Of a stretch of 64,000 nt of DNA, positions 1 through 8,870 are shown piece by piece. The notes under the pieces were generated by a model. It saw only the letters and a list, made by a program, of their open reading frames with translations, was not told where the DNA came from and did not search any database. Both the position numbers and the translations under genes were made by a program. Every line of letters starts with the position of its first letter. The first letter of the stretch is position 1. This stretch comes from Pseudomonas sp. UMAB-08 (GTDB taxonomy: Bacteria > Pseudomonadota > Gammaproteobacteria > Pseudomonadales > Pseudomonadaceae), in assembly GCF_900095225.1 (NCBI RefSeq), contig NZ_LT607416.1, positions 110,976 to 174,975 on the forward strand, in the 5' to 3' direction.

Positions 1-1
1 G

Positions 2-976
2 ATCGATGACGCGGACATCAGCGGCATGAGCCCCAAGGATCGTGACATCGCCATGGTGTTCCAGTCTTACGCGTTGTACCCGACCATGAGCGTGCGCGAG
101 AACATCTCGTTCGGTTTGAAAATCCGCAAGATGGCACCTGCGGCCATCGAAGAGGAAGTCGCTCGGGTCGCCAAGCTGTTGCAGATCGAACACCTGCTCA
201 ATCGTAAGCCCGGCCAGCTTTCCGGTGGGCAGCAACAGCGGGTAGCCATGGGCCGTGCGTTGGCGCGGCGGCCGAAAATCTACCTGTTCGATGAGCCGCT
301 TTCCAACCTCGACGCCAAGCTCCGGGTCGAGATGCGCACTGAAATGAAGCTGATGCACCAGCGCCTGAAAACCACCACGGTTTACGTGACTCACGACCAG
401 ATCGAAGCCATGACCCTGGGCGACAAAGTGGCGGTGATGAAGGACGGGATCATTCAGCAGTTCGGTACGCCGAAGCAGATTTACAACGATCCGGCCAACC
501 TGTTCGTCGCCAGCTTCATCGGTTCGCCGCCGATGAACTTCATCCCCTTGCGCCTGCAACGCAAGGACGGGCGCTTGCTGGCCCTGCTCGACAGTGGTCA
601 GGCGCGTTGCGAGCTGCCGCTGGGCATGCTCGATGCAGGCCTGGAAGACCGCGAAGTGATTCTCGGCATGCGTCCTGAACAGATCGTTCTGGCACCCGTC
701 GAACCCAACGGCTTGCCGACCATTCGCGCCGAAGTTCAGGTCACCGAGCCGACCGGGCCGGACACCCTGGTGTTCGTCACGCTCAACCAGAGCAAGGTCT
801 GCTGCCGCCTGGCGCCGGACGTTGCACCGCAGGTGGGTGAATCTCTGAACCTGCAGTTCGATCCCTCAAAAGTGTTGCTGTTCGACGCCAAGAGCGGCGA
901 GCGGCTCGGGGTTCTAGGCGCGTCCCAGTCCGCTGGGCGTGTGGGCAATGTCACTCAGATGAATCGCAACCAATGA
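2..976 (+). CDS. gtsD: Glucose/sugar ABC transporter ATP-binding subunit (5' truncated)
   Basis: ATPase of a CUT1-type sugar importer, most likely the Pseudomonas glucose transporter GtsABCD, acting on the cytoplasmic face of the inner membrane. The frame is open to the first base, so the start and Walker A lie outside the window. Visible are the Q-loop (VFQSYALYP), the ABC signature [15 protein letters not shown], Walker [13 protein letters not shown], the switch histidine in VYVTHDQ, and a C-terminal TOBE/regulatory domain over roughly the last 100 residues, typical of MalK/UgpC proteins. The downstream oprB porin supports a glucose role; sequence alone would equally allow another sugar. 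The Met at position 26 is internal, not the start. Confidence 0.88.
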   Translation: MDDADISGMSPKDRDIAMVFQSYALYPTMSVRENISFGLKIRKMAPAAIEEEVARVAKLLQIEHLLNRKPGQLSGGQQQRVAMGRALARRPKIYLFDEPLSNLDAKLRVEMRTEMKLMHQRLKTTTVYVTHDQIEAMTLGDKVAVMKDGIIQQFGTPKQIYNDPANLFVASFIGSPPMNFIPLRLQRKDGRLLALLDSGQARCELPLGMLDAGLEDREVILGMRPEQIVLAPVEPNGLPTIRAEVQVTEPTGPDTLVFVTLNQSKVCCRLAPDVAPQVGESLNLQFDPSKVLLFDAKSGERLGVLGASQSAGRVGNVTQMNRNQ

Positions 977-1073
977 CGGGGTGCGCCGAGCATCGCAGGT
1001 TTGATCGACCTGGCCTTAACAATCGGTCAGCCAGCGACACGATGTTAGTCAATGCAAGTCACCTACTAGCGCT

Positions 1074-1084
1074 AATAACAATAA
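1074..1084 (+). promoter_or_regulatory. Candidate Hfq/Crc (CA-motif) site in oprB leader
   Basis: AATAACAATAA contains two overlapping matches to the AANAANAA motif bound by Hfq/Crc in Pseudomonas catabolite repression. It abuts the AGAGGA ribosome-binding site of oprB, so binding would block initiation. The motif match is seen; function is inferred from known Crc control of sugar uptake in the genus. Confidence 0.5.
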
Positions 1085-1097
1085 GAGGATTTAAGGG

Positions 1098-2462
1098 ATG
1101 AATCAGAAAGAAGCCAAATCGCTTACCCAATTCAAGCTGATTAGCACGCTGTCTGTTTTGGGTGCATTAAGCCTGGCTGGAAGCGTGCACGCAGCTGAAG
1201 CTTTTGATCCGAACTCGCAGTGGATGTCGGGCGACTGGGGTGGCACGCGTACCGAGTTGCTGAACAAGGGATATGACTTTTCACTTGAGTACGTAGGGGA
1301 AGTGGGCAGCAACTTGCACGGCGGCTACAACAACGACAAGACCGCACGCTACGCGGACCAGTTCGCTCTGGGCGTGGACCTGGATCTGCAAAAAATCCTC
1401 GGCTGGCATGACGCTGAATTCAAACTGGCGATCACCGAGCGCAGTGGCCGCAACATCTCCAATGACCGCATCGGCGATCCGCGTGCTGGCACCTTCAGTT
1501 CGTCACAGGAAGTCTGGGGCCGTGGTCAGACTTGGCGCCTGACGCAAATGTGGGCCAAGCAGAAATATTTTGACGGCGCACTGGATGTTAAAGCCGGTCG
1601 TTTCGGGCCGGGCGAAGACTTCAACAGCTTCCCGTGCGACTTCCAGAACCTTGCGTTCTGCGGCTCGCAAGTGGGTAACTGGGTCGGCAGCATCTGGTAC
1701 AACTGGCCGGTCAGCCAGTGGGCGTTGCGCGTTAAGTACAACATCACGCCTGAGTTCTACGCACAGGTCGGCGCGTTCGAGCAGAACCCGTCCAACCTGG
1801 AAACCGGTAACGGCTTCAAGCTCAGCGGCAGCGGCACCAAAGGCATGATCATACCGACTGAGTTGGTCTGGTCGCCGAAGGTCAACGACCTGCCGGGCGA
1901 ATACCGTCTTGGCTACTACTACAGCACCGCCAAAGCCGACGACGTATACAAAGGCGCCGACGGTCAGGCGCAGCCACTCACCCCGGGCGGGGAATACCAG
2001 TCGCACAGCAGCAAACATGGCTGGTGGGTCGTGGCTCAGCAGCAACTCACCACCCACAACGGCGATGCTGCCCGTGGCTTGAGTGCGTTCGCCAACGCAA
2101 CCGTGCATGACAAGGCCACCAACTACATCGATAACTACCAGCAGATCGGCCTGACCTACAAAGGTCCGTTCAATGGGCGTCCAAAAGATGACATGGGTGT
2201 GGGTATCGCTCGGATCCACGTCAATGACGATGCGCAAGACCGTGCACGTCTGGTCAATCAAATCAGCGGGATCGACGATTACGACAACCCGAACTATCTG
2301 CCGGTGCAGAGTACTGAATACAACGCCGAAATTTACTATGGCTTCCACGTCACCAATTGGCTGACCGTGCGTCCCAACCTGCAATTCATCAAACACCCTG
2401 GTGGCGTCGATCAGGTTGACGATGCGCTGGTTGCGGGTTTGAAGATTCAGTCGAAGTTCTAA
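1098..2462 (+). CDS. oprB: Carbohydrate-selective porin OprB
   Basis: Outer-membrane porin for glucose and related sugars, delivering substrate to the Gts transporter encoded just upstream. 454 residues, as expected for OprB. It has an N-terminal signal peptide ending near SVHA-AEAF, a mature start followed by the family-typical W.SGDWGGTR segment, alternating beta-strand pattern throughout, and a C-terminal phenylalanine (QSKF) typical of barrel proteins. The ATG is preceded by AGAGGA at 8 nt. It lies 121 bp after gtsD and is followed by a strong terminator, so it is either the last gene of the gts operon or has its own promoter in that gap. Confidence 0.95.
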   Translation: MNQKEAKSLTQFKLISTLSVLGALSLAGSVHAAEAFDPNSQWMSGDWGGTRTELLNKGYDFSLEYVGEVGSNLHGGYNNDKTARYADQFALGVDLDLQKILGWHDAEFKLAITERSGRNISNDRIGDPRAGTFSSSQEVWGRGQTWRLTQMWAKQKYFDGALDVKAGRFGPGEDFNSFPCDFQNLAFCGSQVGNWVGSIWYNWPVSQWALRVKYNITPEFYAQVGAFEQNPSNLETGNGFKLSGSGTKGMIIPTELVWSPKVNDLPGEYRLGYYYSTAKADDVYKGADGQAQPLTPGGEYQSHSSKHGWWVVAQQQLTTHNGDAARGLSAFANATVHDKATNYIDNYQQIGLTYKGPFNGRPKDDMGVGIARIHVNDDAQDRARLVNQISGIDDYDNPNYLPVQSTEYNAEIYYGFHVTNWLTVRPNLQFIKHPGGVDQVDDALVAGLKIQSKF

Positions 2463-2527
2463 GCGGGCTTTAGCGCTAATCAAGGCTTTAAGACGCGCTG
2501 TCAGTGATCAAGGTATGTGTGTGCTTT

Positions 2528-2556
2528 GCGGGCAGCCTGGCTGCCCGCTTTTTTTT
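2528..2556 (+). terminator. Rho-independent terminator after oprB
   Basis: Perfect 9-bp stem GCGGGCAGC / GCTGCCCGC with a 3-nt loop followed by eight T residues. It ends the gts-oprB transcript before convergent hexR. Confidence 0.93.
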
Positions 2557-2613
2557 GAGTCGTTTGGCGCAGAAGGGCTGGCTCGATGCGGTGTGCCCAA
2601 GGGCGCCCAGGTC

Positions 2614-3483
2614 TTAAATCAAATCATCGTCAATCGGATACCGGCTGGCGTTGAGGCTTTCCTTGATTTTGCGCAAATGTGGCTGGAAATCCACGCCCCG
2701 GCGCAGGGTCATGCCGGTGGCCAATACGTCGAGCACGGTGAGCTGGATGATCCGCGAGGTCATCGGCATATAGATGTCGGTGTCTTCGGGGAGCGGAATA
2801 TTCAAGCTCAGGGTGCTGGCCTTGGCCAGTGGCGACCCCTCGGCGGTAAGCCCCAGAACCGAGGCGCCGTTTTCGCGGGCAATGCGGGCCACTTCCACCA
2901 GTTCGCGGGTGCGGCCGGTGTAGGAAATGATCACAAACAACTCGCCGGTATGTGCGACCGAAGCGATCATGCGTTGCATCAGCACGTCAACGTGCGCGGT
3001 CACCGCGAGGTTGAAACGGAAGAATTTGTGTTGCGCATCCATCGCCACCGGGGCCGAAGCGCCGAGGCCGAAAAAATGGATCTGCCGTGCCTGAATCAAT
3101 AGATCCACGGCTTTGCTGATCAGGTTCGGATCGAGTTGCTGAAGGGCGCTGTCCAACGAGGCAATGGCGCTGCCGAAGATTTTTCGGGTGTAGTCTTCGG
3201 GGTTATCGTCGGCCTCCACTGCGCGGCTTACATACGCCGCACCACTGGCCAGGCTTTGCGCCAGCTGTAACTTGAGCTCGGGATAACCGCTGACCCCGAA
3301 CGAGCGGCAGAAGCGGTTGACCGTGGGCTCGCTGACCTTGGCGGCCTGGGCGAGCGCGGCGATACTCAAGCGCGTCGCTTGCTGTGGGTTGAGCAGGATC
3401 ACCTCGGCGACCTTGCGCTCAGCCTTGTTCAATTCGTCGAGACGGCCCTGGATATGCTCCAGGAGGTTGCGCATGCGGTCCAT
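2614..3483 (-). CDS. hexR: HexR, RpiR-family repressor of glucose metabolism
   Basis: Transcriptional regulator that in Pseudomonas represses zwf-pgl-eda, edd and gap and is released by the Entner-Doudoroff intermediate KDPG. An N-terminal RpiR-type HTH (about residues 1-80, with the recognition segment [13 protein letters not shown]) is followed by a SIS sugar-phosphate domain (about 120-270, containing [11 protein letters not shown] and [10 protein letters not shown]). The start at 3483 (MDRMRNLL) has AAGGA 6 nt upstream and matches the usual HexR N-terminus; an upstream in-frame start would add eight non-conserved residues. It is divergent from zwf, with its operator between the two genes. 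Confidence 0.95.
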   Translation of the reverse strand: MDRMRNLLEHIQGRLDELNKAERKVAEVILLNPQQATRLSIAALAQAAKVSEPTVNRFCRSFGVSGYPELKLQLAQSLASGAAYVSRAVEADDNPEDYTRKIFGSAIASLDSALQQLDPNLISKAVDLLIQARQIHFFGLGASAPVAMDAQHKFFRFNLAVTAHVDVLMQRMIASVAHTGELFVIISYTGRTRELVEVARIARENGASVLGLTAEGSPLAKASTLSLNIPLPEDTDIYMPMTSRIIQLTVLDVLATGMTLRRGVDFQPHLRKIKESLNASRYPIDDDLI

Positions 3484-3632
3484 TTTATATCCTTGTCGAG
3501 CAGGCAACAGGCTGATTCGTACACACCCTGGCAGTGCCTGTCATCGAGAGTCTTACAGACGCTGGTAAAGGTGGCCTATCGTACTGATGGCTCTCGTCTA
3601 TCACCATCGGAATCTGGTTTTAGACGAAATGT

Positions 3633-3648
3633 TGTGGTTATTACTACA
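3633..3648. promoter_or_regulatory. HexR operator between hexR and zwf
   Basis: TGTGGTTATTACTACA is an inverted repeat (TGTGGT-N4-ACTACA, five of six positions symmetric) with the TTGT...ACA layout described for HexR sites. It lies 66 bp before the zwf start in the divergent hexR-zwf region. A weak promoter (TTGAAT at 3656, TATTTG at 3679, 17-bp spacer) follows it. The palindrome is seen; the binding protein is inferred from context. Confidence 0.7.
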
Positions 3649-3700
3649 TTTGATCTTGAATACTGCCTTTAAAAAAGGTATTTGTAGCCTAACTTGATAA

Positions 3701-3708
3701 AAGAACAA
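3701..3708 (+). promoter_or_regulatory. Candidate Hfq/Crc (CA-motif) site at zwf start
   Basis: AAGAACAA fits AANAANAA exactly and ends 5 nt before the zwf ATG. No good Shine-Dalgarno sequence is present there, so the purine-rich A tract may serve both as ribosome-docking site and as Hfq/Crc target. Function is inferred. Confidence 0.4.
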
Positions 3709-3713
3709 ACATT

Positions 3714-5183
3714 ATGCCCCTGATAACGGTTGAATCGTGCACCTTTGCCTTGTTTGGCGCGTTAGGCGACCTGGCAGTGCGCAAGCTGTTTCCGGCCTTG
3801 TACCAGCTTGACCGCGCTGGGTTGTTGCATGCCGATACCCGTATTTTTGCCTTGGCGCGTGAGTCCGGCAGTGAACAGCAGCATCTGGCTTACATAGACA
3901 GCAGTCTGCGCCGATTCGTACCCGAGGCCGAGCTTGAAGATGAGCATGTGCAGCGTTTTCAGGCGCGCCTGAGTTACCTGCATGTGGACTTTCTCAAGGC
4001 CGAGGATTATGTCGCACTGGCTGATCGTGTGGGCGACGCCGAGCGCTTGATCGCCTACTTTGCTACCCCGGCGTCAGTGTATGGCGCGATCTGCGAGAAC
4101 CTCGCGTCGGTCAACCTGACCGAGCGCACGCGTGCCGTACTGGAAAAACCCATCGGCCACGACCTGGCCTCTTCGCGCCGGGTCAACGATGCGGTCGCGC
4201 AGTTCTTTCCGGAAAACCGCGTCTATCGAATCGACCACTATCTGGGCAAGGAAACCGTACAGAACCTGATCGCCCTGCGGTTTGCCAACAGTCTGTTCGA
4301 GACCCAGTGGAATCAGAACCACATTTCCCACGTTGAAATCACGGTCGCCGAACAGGTCGGCATCGAAGGCCGTTGGGGTTACTTCGATCAGGCCGGGCAA
4401 TTGCGCGACATGATCCAGAATCACTTGCTGCAACTGCTTTGCCTGATCGCCATGGACCCGCCGAGCGACCTGTCTGCCGACAGTATTCGCGACGAGAAGG
4501 TCAAGGTGCTTAAAGCCCTGGCGCCGTTCACCCCTGAGCGCCTTGCGACGCAGGTGGTACGTGGTCAGTACATTGCCGGTTACAGCGAAGGCAAACCGGT
4601 GCCGGGCTACCTGGAGGAAGAAAACTCCAATACTCAGAGCGATACCGAAACCTTCGTTGCGCTGCGTGCCGACATTCGCAACTGGCGCTGGTCGGGTGTG
4701 CCGTTCTACTTGCGTACCGGCAAGCGCATGCCGCAAAAGCTGTCGCAGATCGTGATCCATTTCAAAGAGCCGCCGCACTACATCTTCGCCCCCGAGCAGC
4801 GCTTGCAGATCAGCAACCGGTTGATCATTCGCCTGCAGCCTGATGAAGGCATTTCCTTGCAGGTGATGACCAAGGATCAAGGCCTGGACAAAGGCATGCA
4901 GTTGCGCAGCGGCCCTTTGCAGTTGAATTTTTCAGACACCTATCAAAGCGCACGGATCCCCGATGCCTACGAGCGGTTGTTGCTGGAAGTCATGCGTGGC
5001 AATCAGAACCTGTTTGTCCGTAAAGATGAAATTGAGTACGCATGGCAATGGTGCGACCAACTGATCGCGGGCTGGAAAAAGGCCGGCGATGCACCCAAGC
5101 CTTACGCGGCTGGGTCGTGGGGGCCGATGAGCTCCATTGCACTGATTACTCGTGACGGGAGGTCCTGGTATGGGGATATCTAA
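3714..5183 (+). CDS. zwf: Glucose-6-phosphate 1-dehydrogenase
   Basis: Cytoplasmic enzyme oxidising glucose 6-phosphate to 6-phosphoglucono-lactone with NAD(P)+, the entry of the Entner-Doudoroff cycle. 489 residues, normal length. The N-terminal Rossmann segment shows [12 protein letters not shown], and the active-site signature RIDHYLGKE is intact at about residue 175. First gene of the zwf-pgl-eda operon; its last 14 bases overlap pgl. The start is assigned by homology to the usual MP.ITVE.CTFALFG opening, because the Shine-Dalgarno sequence is poor. Likely repressed by HexR through the palindrome upstream. Confidence 0.96.
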   Translation: MPLITVESCTFALFGALGDLAVRKLFPALYQLDRAGLLHADTRIFALARESGSEQQHLAYIDSSLRRFVPEAELEDEHVQRFQARLSYLHVDFLKAEDYVALADRVGDAERLIAYFATPASVYGAICENLASVNLTERTRAVLEKPIGHDLASSRRVNDAVAQFFPENRVYRIDHYLGKETVQNLIALRFANSLFETQWNQNHISHVEITVAEQVGIEGRWGYFDQAGQLRDMIQNHLLQLLCLIAMDPPSDLSADSIRDEKVKVLKALAPFTPERLATQVVRGQYIAGYSEGKPVPGYLEEENSNTQSDTETFVALRADIRNWRWSGVPFYLRTGKRMPQKLSQIVIHFKEPPHYIFAPEQRLQISNRLIIRLQPDEGISLQVMTKDQGLDKGMQLRSGPLQLNFSDTYQSARIPDAYERLLLEVMRGNQNLFVRKDEIEYAWQWCDQLIAGWKKAGDAPKPYAAGSWGPMSSIALITRDGRSWYGDI

Positions 5184-5883
5184 AGTTGAACTGCCTGCGG
5201 GCATAGTCGCTCACACGTTTGCCACTCCGGCGCTGTTGGCCAGTGAGCTGGCGACGGCGGTGGCTGAGCAACTGCGCAGCGCCATCAGCGCGCATGGCGT
5301 GGCAACCCTGGTGGTGTCCGGCGGGCGCAGTCCGGTGGCATTTTTCCAAAGCCTGGCGCAGCAGTCGCTGGACTGGTCCAAGGTGGTGGTGAGCCTGGCG
5401 GACGAACGCTGGGTGCCGGTCGAGCATGCCGACAGCAATGCAGGCCTGTTGAAGCGCTACTTGCTTCAGGGCCCGGCGGCTAAAGCCCGTTTTATTGGGC
5501 TGTACCGCGCAACGCCAACCCTGGATGAGGCGGCACAAGAGGCCGATCAAGCCTTGGCTGAGTTGCCACCGATTGATGTATTGGTGTTGGGCATGGGGGA
5601 TGACGGTCACACCGCGTCGCTGTTTCCCAAGAGCCCGAACCTCAGCGAAGCGTTGCGCCTCGATGGACAGCGTCGTTGCTTGCCCATGCTGGCGCCGACC
5701 GTGCCGCGCCAGCGCTTGACCCTCACGCTTCAGTTGCTGGCATCTGCCCGTCTGCAGATCCTGTCCATTTCCGGGCAGGCCAAACTCGATACGTTACGCA
5801 CTGCAGTGGCGGGCGATGATTTCGCCCAAATGCCCATCCGTGCCTTTCTGAATGCCTCCTTAGAGATTTACTGGTGCCCATGA
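5170..5883 (+). CDS. pgl: 6-phosphogluconolactonase
   Basis: Hydrolyses 6-phosphogluconolactone made by Zwf to 6-phosphogluconate. NagB/RpiA-type fold of 237 residues with [12 protein letters not shown] near the N-terminus, [15 protein letters not shown] in the middle and [15 protein letters not shown] near residue 140, all family hallmarks. The start at 5170 (MGISKVELP) has GGGAGG about 8 nt upstream, inside the end of zwf; a start 18 bases upstream is in frame but lacks conservation. Overlap with zwf implies translational coupling. Confidence 0.95.
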   Translation: MGISKVELPAGIVAHTFATPALLASELATAVAEQLRSAISAHGVATLVVSGGRSPVAFFQSLAQQSLDWSKVVVSLADERWVPVEHADSNAGLLKRYLLQGPAAKARFIGLYRATPTLDEAAQEADQALAELPPIDVLVLGMGDDGHTASLFPKSPNLSEALRLDGQRRCLPMLAPTVPRQRLTLTLQLLASARLQILSISGQAKLDTLRTAVAGDDFAQMPIRAFLNASLEIYWCP

Positions 5884-5900
5884 GCAAAGGATCAGCCGCC

Positions 5901-6575
5901 ATGAAAACAATCGAAAAAAACCTGCCGCTGAACAGCATGGCGAACAAGATTGTCCAAATCGACGAACTCTGCGCCAAGGCGAAGATTTTGCCGGTGATAA
6001 CCATTGCCCGCGAACAAGACATTCTGCCCCTGGCCGATGCGCTGGCCGCCGGTGGATTGACCACGCTGGAAGTGACCCTGCGCTCGGCATTCGGCCTGAC
6101 CGCGATTCGCATCCTGCGCGAACAACGCCCCGAGTTGTGCGTCGGTGCCGGCACCATCCTTGACCGGCAGATGCTGGCGGACGCTGAAGCGGCGGGCGCG
6201 CAATTCATCGTCACCCCCGGTTGCACGCCCGAGCTGCTCCAGGCTGGCGTCGACAGCCCGCTGCCGATGTTGCCGGGGATCAGTAGCGCCTCGGAGATCA
6301 TGATGGGGTATGCCCTGGGTTACCGTCGTTTCAAATTGTTCCCGGCGGAAATCAGCGGCGGCGTAGCAGCAATCAAAGCCCTCGGCGGCCCGTTCGGCGA
6401 AGTGCGATTCTGTCCTACCGGTGGGGTTAATCCAGACAACCTGAAGAGCTACATGGCGCAGCCGAACGTGATGTGCGTGGGCGGCTCGTGGATGCTCGAC
6501 AACGCCTGGATCAAGAATGGCGAGTGGGCACGGATTGAAGCGGCCAGTATTGAAGCGCTGGCGCTGTTTGACTGA
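5901..6575 (+). CDS. eda: 2-keto-3-deoxy-6-phosphogluconate (KDPG) aldolase
   Basis: Cleaves KDPG to pyruvate and glyceraldehyde 3-phosphate, the last Entner-Doudoroff step, and thereby removes the HexR effector. 224 residues. Schiff-base lysine K145 in RRFKLFPAE and catalytic glutamate E57 in TLEVTLRS are present. Start at 5901 is chosen because AAAGGA lies 9 nt upstream; an ATG at 5880 overlaps the pgl stop (ATGA) and would add seven residues, so it remains possible. Third gene of the operon, closed by a terminator at 6610. Confidence 0.94.
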   Translation: MKTIEKNLPLNSMANKIVQIDELCAKAKILPVITIAREQDILPLADALAAGGLTTLEVTLRSAFGLTAIRILREQRPELCVGAGTILDRQMLADAEAAGAQFIVTPGCTPELLQAGVDSPLPMLPGISSASEIMMGYALGYRRFKLFPAEISGGVAAIKALGGPFGEVRFCPTGGVNPDNLKSYMAQPNVMCVGGSWMLDNAWIKNGEWARIEAASIEALALFD

Positions 6576-6609
6576 CAGATAGGTTGTTGGTTGTTGTTGC
6601 TTGGCTTTT

Positions 6610-6643
6610 CACGGTGCGCCTTGGTCGGGTGCACCGTGTTTTT
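6610..6643 (+). terminator. Terminator of the zwf-pgl-eda operon
   Basis: Stem CACGGTGC / GCACCGTG with a 13-nt interval, followed by TTTTT. It lies directly between eda and the convergent aminotransferase gene. Confidence 0.75.
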
Positions 6644-6646
6644 AGG

Positions 6647-7849
6647 TTACTGGCTCAGTTCACGCAGTGCCCGTACCAGTGTTTTGATCTCAGCCACCGA
6701 TGTGGTAAAGCCCGGTGTGATACGGATACACGGCCCGCACGTAGCGCCGTCGCGCGCCACCGTGAACAGGTTGTACTCCTCCAGTAAACGCTCGACCATC
6801 CGCTGCTGATCCGCTTGGCGGGTAAAGCGAAATGACGTGATCCCGCAATACAGCCGTGGGTCGTCCGGCGTCAAAATCTCGATTCCCGACAATTCCCTTG
6901 CAGGCTTGACCCACAGGTCGCGCAGATAATTCAGGCGTGCGCCCTTCACGGCGGCACCGCCCATCGCCAAATGCTCTTCGAATACTCGCGGCAGGGTCAT
7001 CAGTGCCGGGATATTGGGCGTGCCATAGGGCGCGCGCGACCGGATATCGTCGATTGCAAAACGACTGTCGCCCATGTCCGGGTCGATGTCTGTCAGGCGC
7101 TCTTGGGCGATGTAAATAAAGCCCAGGCTCAGCGGCGCTCCGATCCATTTCTGCAGATTGAATCCGGCAAACGCCACGCCCAATTCGTCCAGTTTGAAGT
7201 CGAGTTGACCAAGGGCGTGTGCGCCGTCAAGGATCACATCAATGCGATGGGTCTTGGCCCACGAGGCAATCGCTTGCACCGGCATCACCAGGCCGGTGCG
7301 GTGGGTGACGTGGGTCAACGCCATCAACTTCAAGCGGGGGTGGCTCTCGAAGGCTGTGCGGTAACTGTCCAGCAGGTTTTCATAGGTGGCGGGATGCGGG
7401 TGCTGGATTTCGATCACCTCCACACCACGGCTCTTCGCCAGCCAGCGCATGGCGCTTTGCACGCTGATGTAATCCAGATCGCTGATCAACACCTGATCGC
7501 CAGGTTGCAGGGCGTTGTAGTTGCGAATCAATGATTGCAGGGATTCGGAGGCACAGCGGGTGATGGCGATCTCGTGGGCGGGCACCTGGACCATGGCCGC
7601 CAGTTGATCGCGAATCAGCACGCTGTCGACCTGATCGAACTGATGGCGCACATACACCGAACTGCTACGGTTGATGGCAGCGATCCGGTGTTGATACTCC
7701 TCGACCACCGTCCGGGTCATGCGGCCAAAATAACCATTTTCCAGATTGATCGGGCCAGGCTCGACCTCATAGCGTGAAGCGACGCGCTGCCAGAAGGCTT
7801 CATCGCGGGCGCAGTCCAGAGCGGTGGCGGCATGTTGATCAGTCGGCAT
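6647..7849 (-). CDS. Class-V aminotransferase (isopenicillin-N epimerase-like), PLP enzyme
   Basis: PLP-dependent fold-type I enzyme of 400 residues related to cysteine desulfurases and isopenicillin-N epimerase-like aminotransferases; the substrate cannot be told from sequence. The PLP-contacting aspartate lies in ILDGAHALGQ (about residue 215) and the Schiff-base lysine in GFNLQKWIGAP (about 240). ITRCASESLQ near residue 105 is the phosphate-cup region. No signal peptide, so cytoplasmic. It reads toward eda and ends 4 bp after that operon's terminator. A 26-bp gap separates it from the DUF3820 gene upstream, so the two may be co-transcribed. Confidence 0.85.
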   Translation of the reverse strand: MPTDQHAATALDCARDEAFWQRVASRYEVEPGPINLENGYFGRMTRTVVEEYQHRIAAINRSSSVYVRHQFDQVDSVLIRDQLAAMVQVPAHEIAITRCASESLQSLIRNYNALQPGDQVLISDLDYISVQSAMRWLAKSRGVEVIEIQHPHPATYENLLDSYRTAFESHPRLKLMALTHVTHRTGLVMPVQAIASWAKTHRIDVILDGAHALGQLDFKLDELGVAFAGFNLQKWIGAPLSLGFIYIAQERLTDIDPDMGDSRFAIDDIRSRAPYGTPNIPALMTLPRVFEEHLAMGGAAVKGARLNYLRDLWVKPARELSGIEILTPDDPRLYCGITSFRFTRQADQQRMVERLLEEYNLFTVARDGATCGPCIRITPGFTTSVAEIKTLVRALRELSQ

Positions 7850-7875
7850 TATGAGCTCGCTTGGCGTTTGAACTG

Positions 7876-8106
7876 TCAGGGGCGGAACGGGCGTTGGCGT
7901 TTGCGCAGTGGGTCAAGCAGTTCGGACAAACCGTTATGGTCGATCTCGTGCATCAACGCCAACAGGCTGCCCAACTCACCCGAGGGGAAACCTTCCCGAG
8001 CGAACCAGTTCAGATACTGCCCCGGTAAATCGGCAATGAGCCGGCCCTTGTATTTGCCATACGGCATTTCGCGAGTGACCAGCAGTTCAAGCTTTTCGGG
8101 ATTCAT
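7876..8106 (-). CDS. DUF3820 family small protein
   Basis: 76-residue cytoplasmic protein of unknown function. The conserved core MPYGKYKGRLIADLP followed by YLNWFAREGFP and LLALMHEIDHNGL is the DUF3820 pattern seen in many gammaproteobacteria. The start at 8106 (MNPEKLELL) is chosen because conservation begins there; the longer frame upstream to 8187 has no family resemblance. Probably co-transcribed with the downstream aminotransferase. Some DUF3820 members resemble domains of exonuclease-like proteins, but I see no catalytic motif here. Confidence 0.82.
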   Translation of the reverse strand: MNPEKLELLVTREMPYGKYKGRLIADLPGQYLNWFAREGFPSGELGSLLALMHEIDHNGLSELLDPLRKRQRPFRP

Positions 8107-8333
8107 GTCCAGGCCATTCAATGGGGGCACGTAGGATGTGCACGAAACGACAGCCTTCAAGATACGTGCATTCTGCATGCAGGCCAAACGACAGTTCTTG
8201 CAGAAAGAACGATTGATCTGTCTCTTGTGTAAATCAACTTGTTGAAATTTAAGGGTATTTAAAGAAAATAGAATGTGGCATGAAGGCTGCTTTTTTCAAC
8301 TGTCATCCACTAACCGATAAGGAGTTGGAAAAA

Positions 8334-8807
8334 ATGACAGATATTAATAAAGAAGCCATTTCACTGCTCAATGATCTGATTGAAACCAGTAAGGATGGCG
8401 AAAAAGGCTTTCATACCAGCGCCGAAGACATCAAAAATCCGACGGTAAAGAGCTTTTTTATCAGCCGGTCACAAGAGTGCGCTACCGCCGTTCGGGAGCT
8501 TCAGGCCGAAGTTCGTGTTCTGGGCGGGGATCCTGAAACGTCTTCAAGCATCGTGGGTTCGCTGCACCGCGCCTGGGTCGATCTGAAGTCGGTGGTGACT
8601 GGTAAAAGCGATGAGGCGATTCTGAGTGAGGTAGAGCGTGGTGAAGACACTGCACTCAAGGCTTACAGAAAAGCGCTTGAAAAAGCCCGTGAAAAGAATC
8701 TGCCAACGAACGTTGTCGCCTTGATTCAGAAGCAGCTTGACGGTGCACAGCGTAACCACGATCAGGTCAAAGCCATGCGTGATACCGCTCACATACAAAA
8801 AAGCTGA
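8334..8807 (+). CDS. PA2169-type four-helix protein (DUF2383)
   Basis: 157-residue soluble protein, all predicted helix. It opens with INKEAISLLNDLIETSKDGEKGF, the usual start of the PA2169/DUF2383 family, a ferritin-like four-helix bundle often induced under stress or stationary phase. The start at 8334 has GGAG 9 nt upstream; the frame extends to 8280 but without conservation. Single-gene unit ended by a strong hairpin. Biochemical function is unknown; no complete di-iron EXXH motif is evident. Confidence 0.85.
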   Translation: MTDINKEAISLLNDLIETSKDGEKGFHTSAEDIKNPTVKSFFISRSQECATAVRELQAEVRVLGGDPETSSSIVGSLHRAWVDLKSVVTGKSDEAILSEVERGEDTALKAYRKALEKAREKNLPTNVVALIQKQLDGAQRNHDQVKAMRDTAHIQKS

Positions 8808-8822
8808 TTGAGCATTTTGGAG

Positions 8823-8849
8823 AAAACGCCAGCTCGTCTGGCGTTTTTT
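8823..8849. terminator. Bidirectional terminator
   Basis: Stem AAAACGCCAG / CTGGCGTTTT with a 5-nt loop, flanked by T residues on the plus side and by A residues that give a T tract on the minus side. It serves both the PA2169-type gene and the convergent diguanylate cyclase gene. Confidence 0.9.
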
Positions 8850-8870
8850 ATGCGTGGCGCAATCTGCAAC

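Noticed and set aside
1503..2483. Open frame antisense to oprB (326 codons)
   Set aside because: Opposite a clear porin gene, no ribosome-binding site and no recognisable domain.
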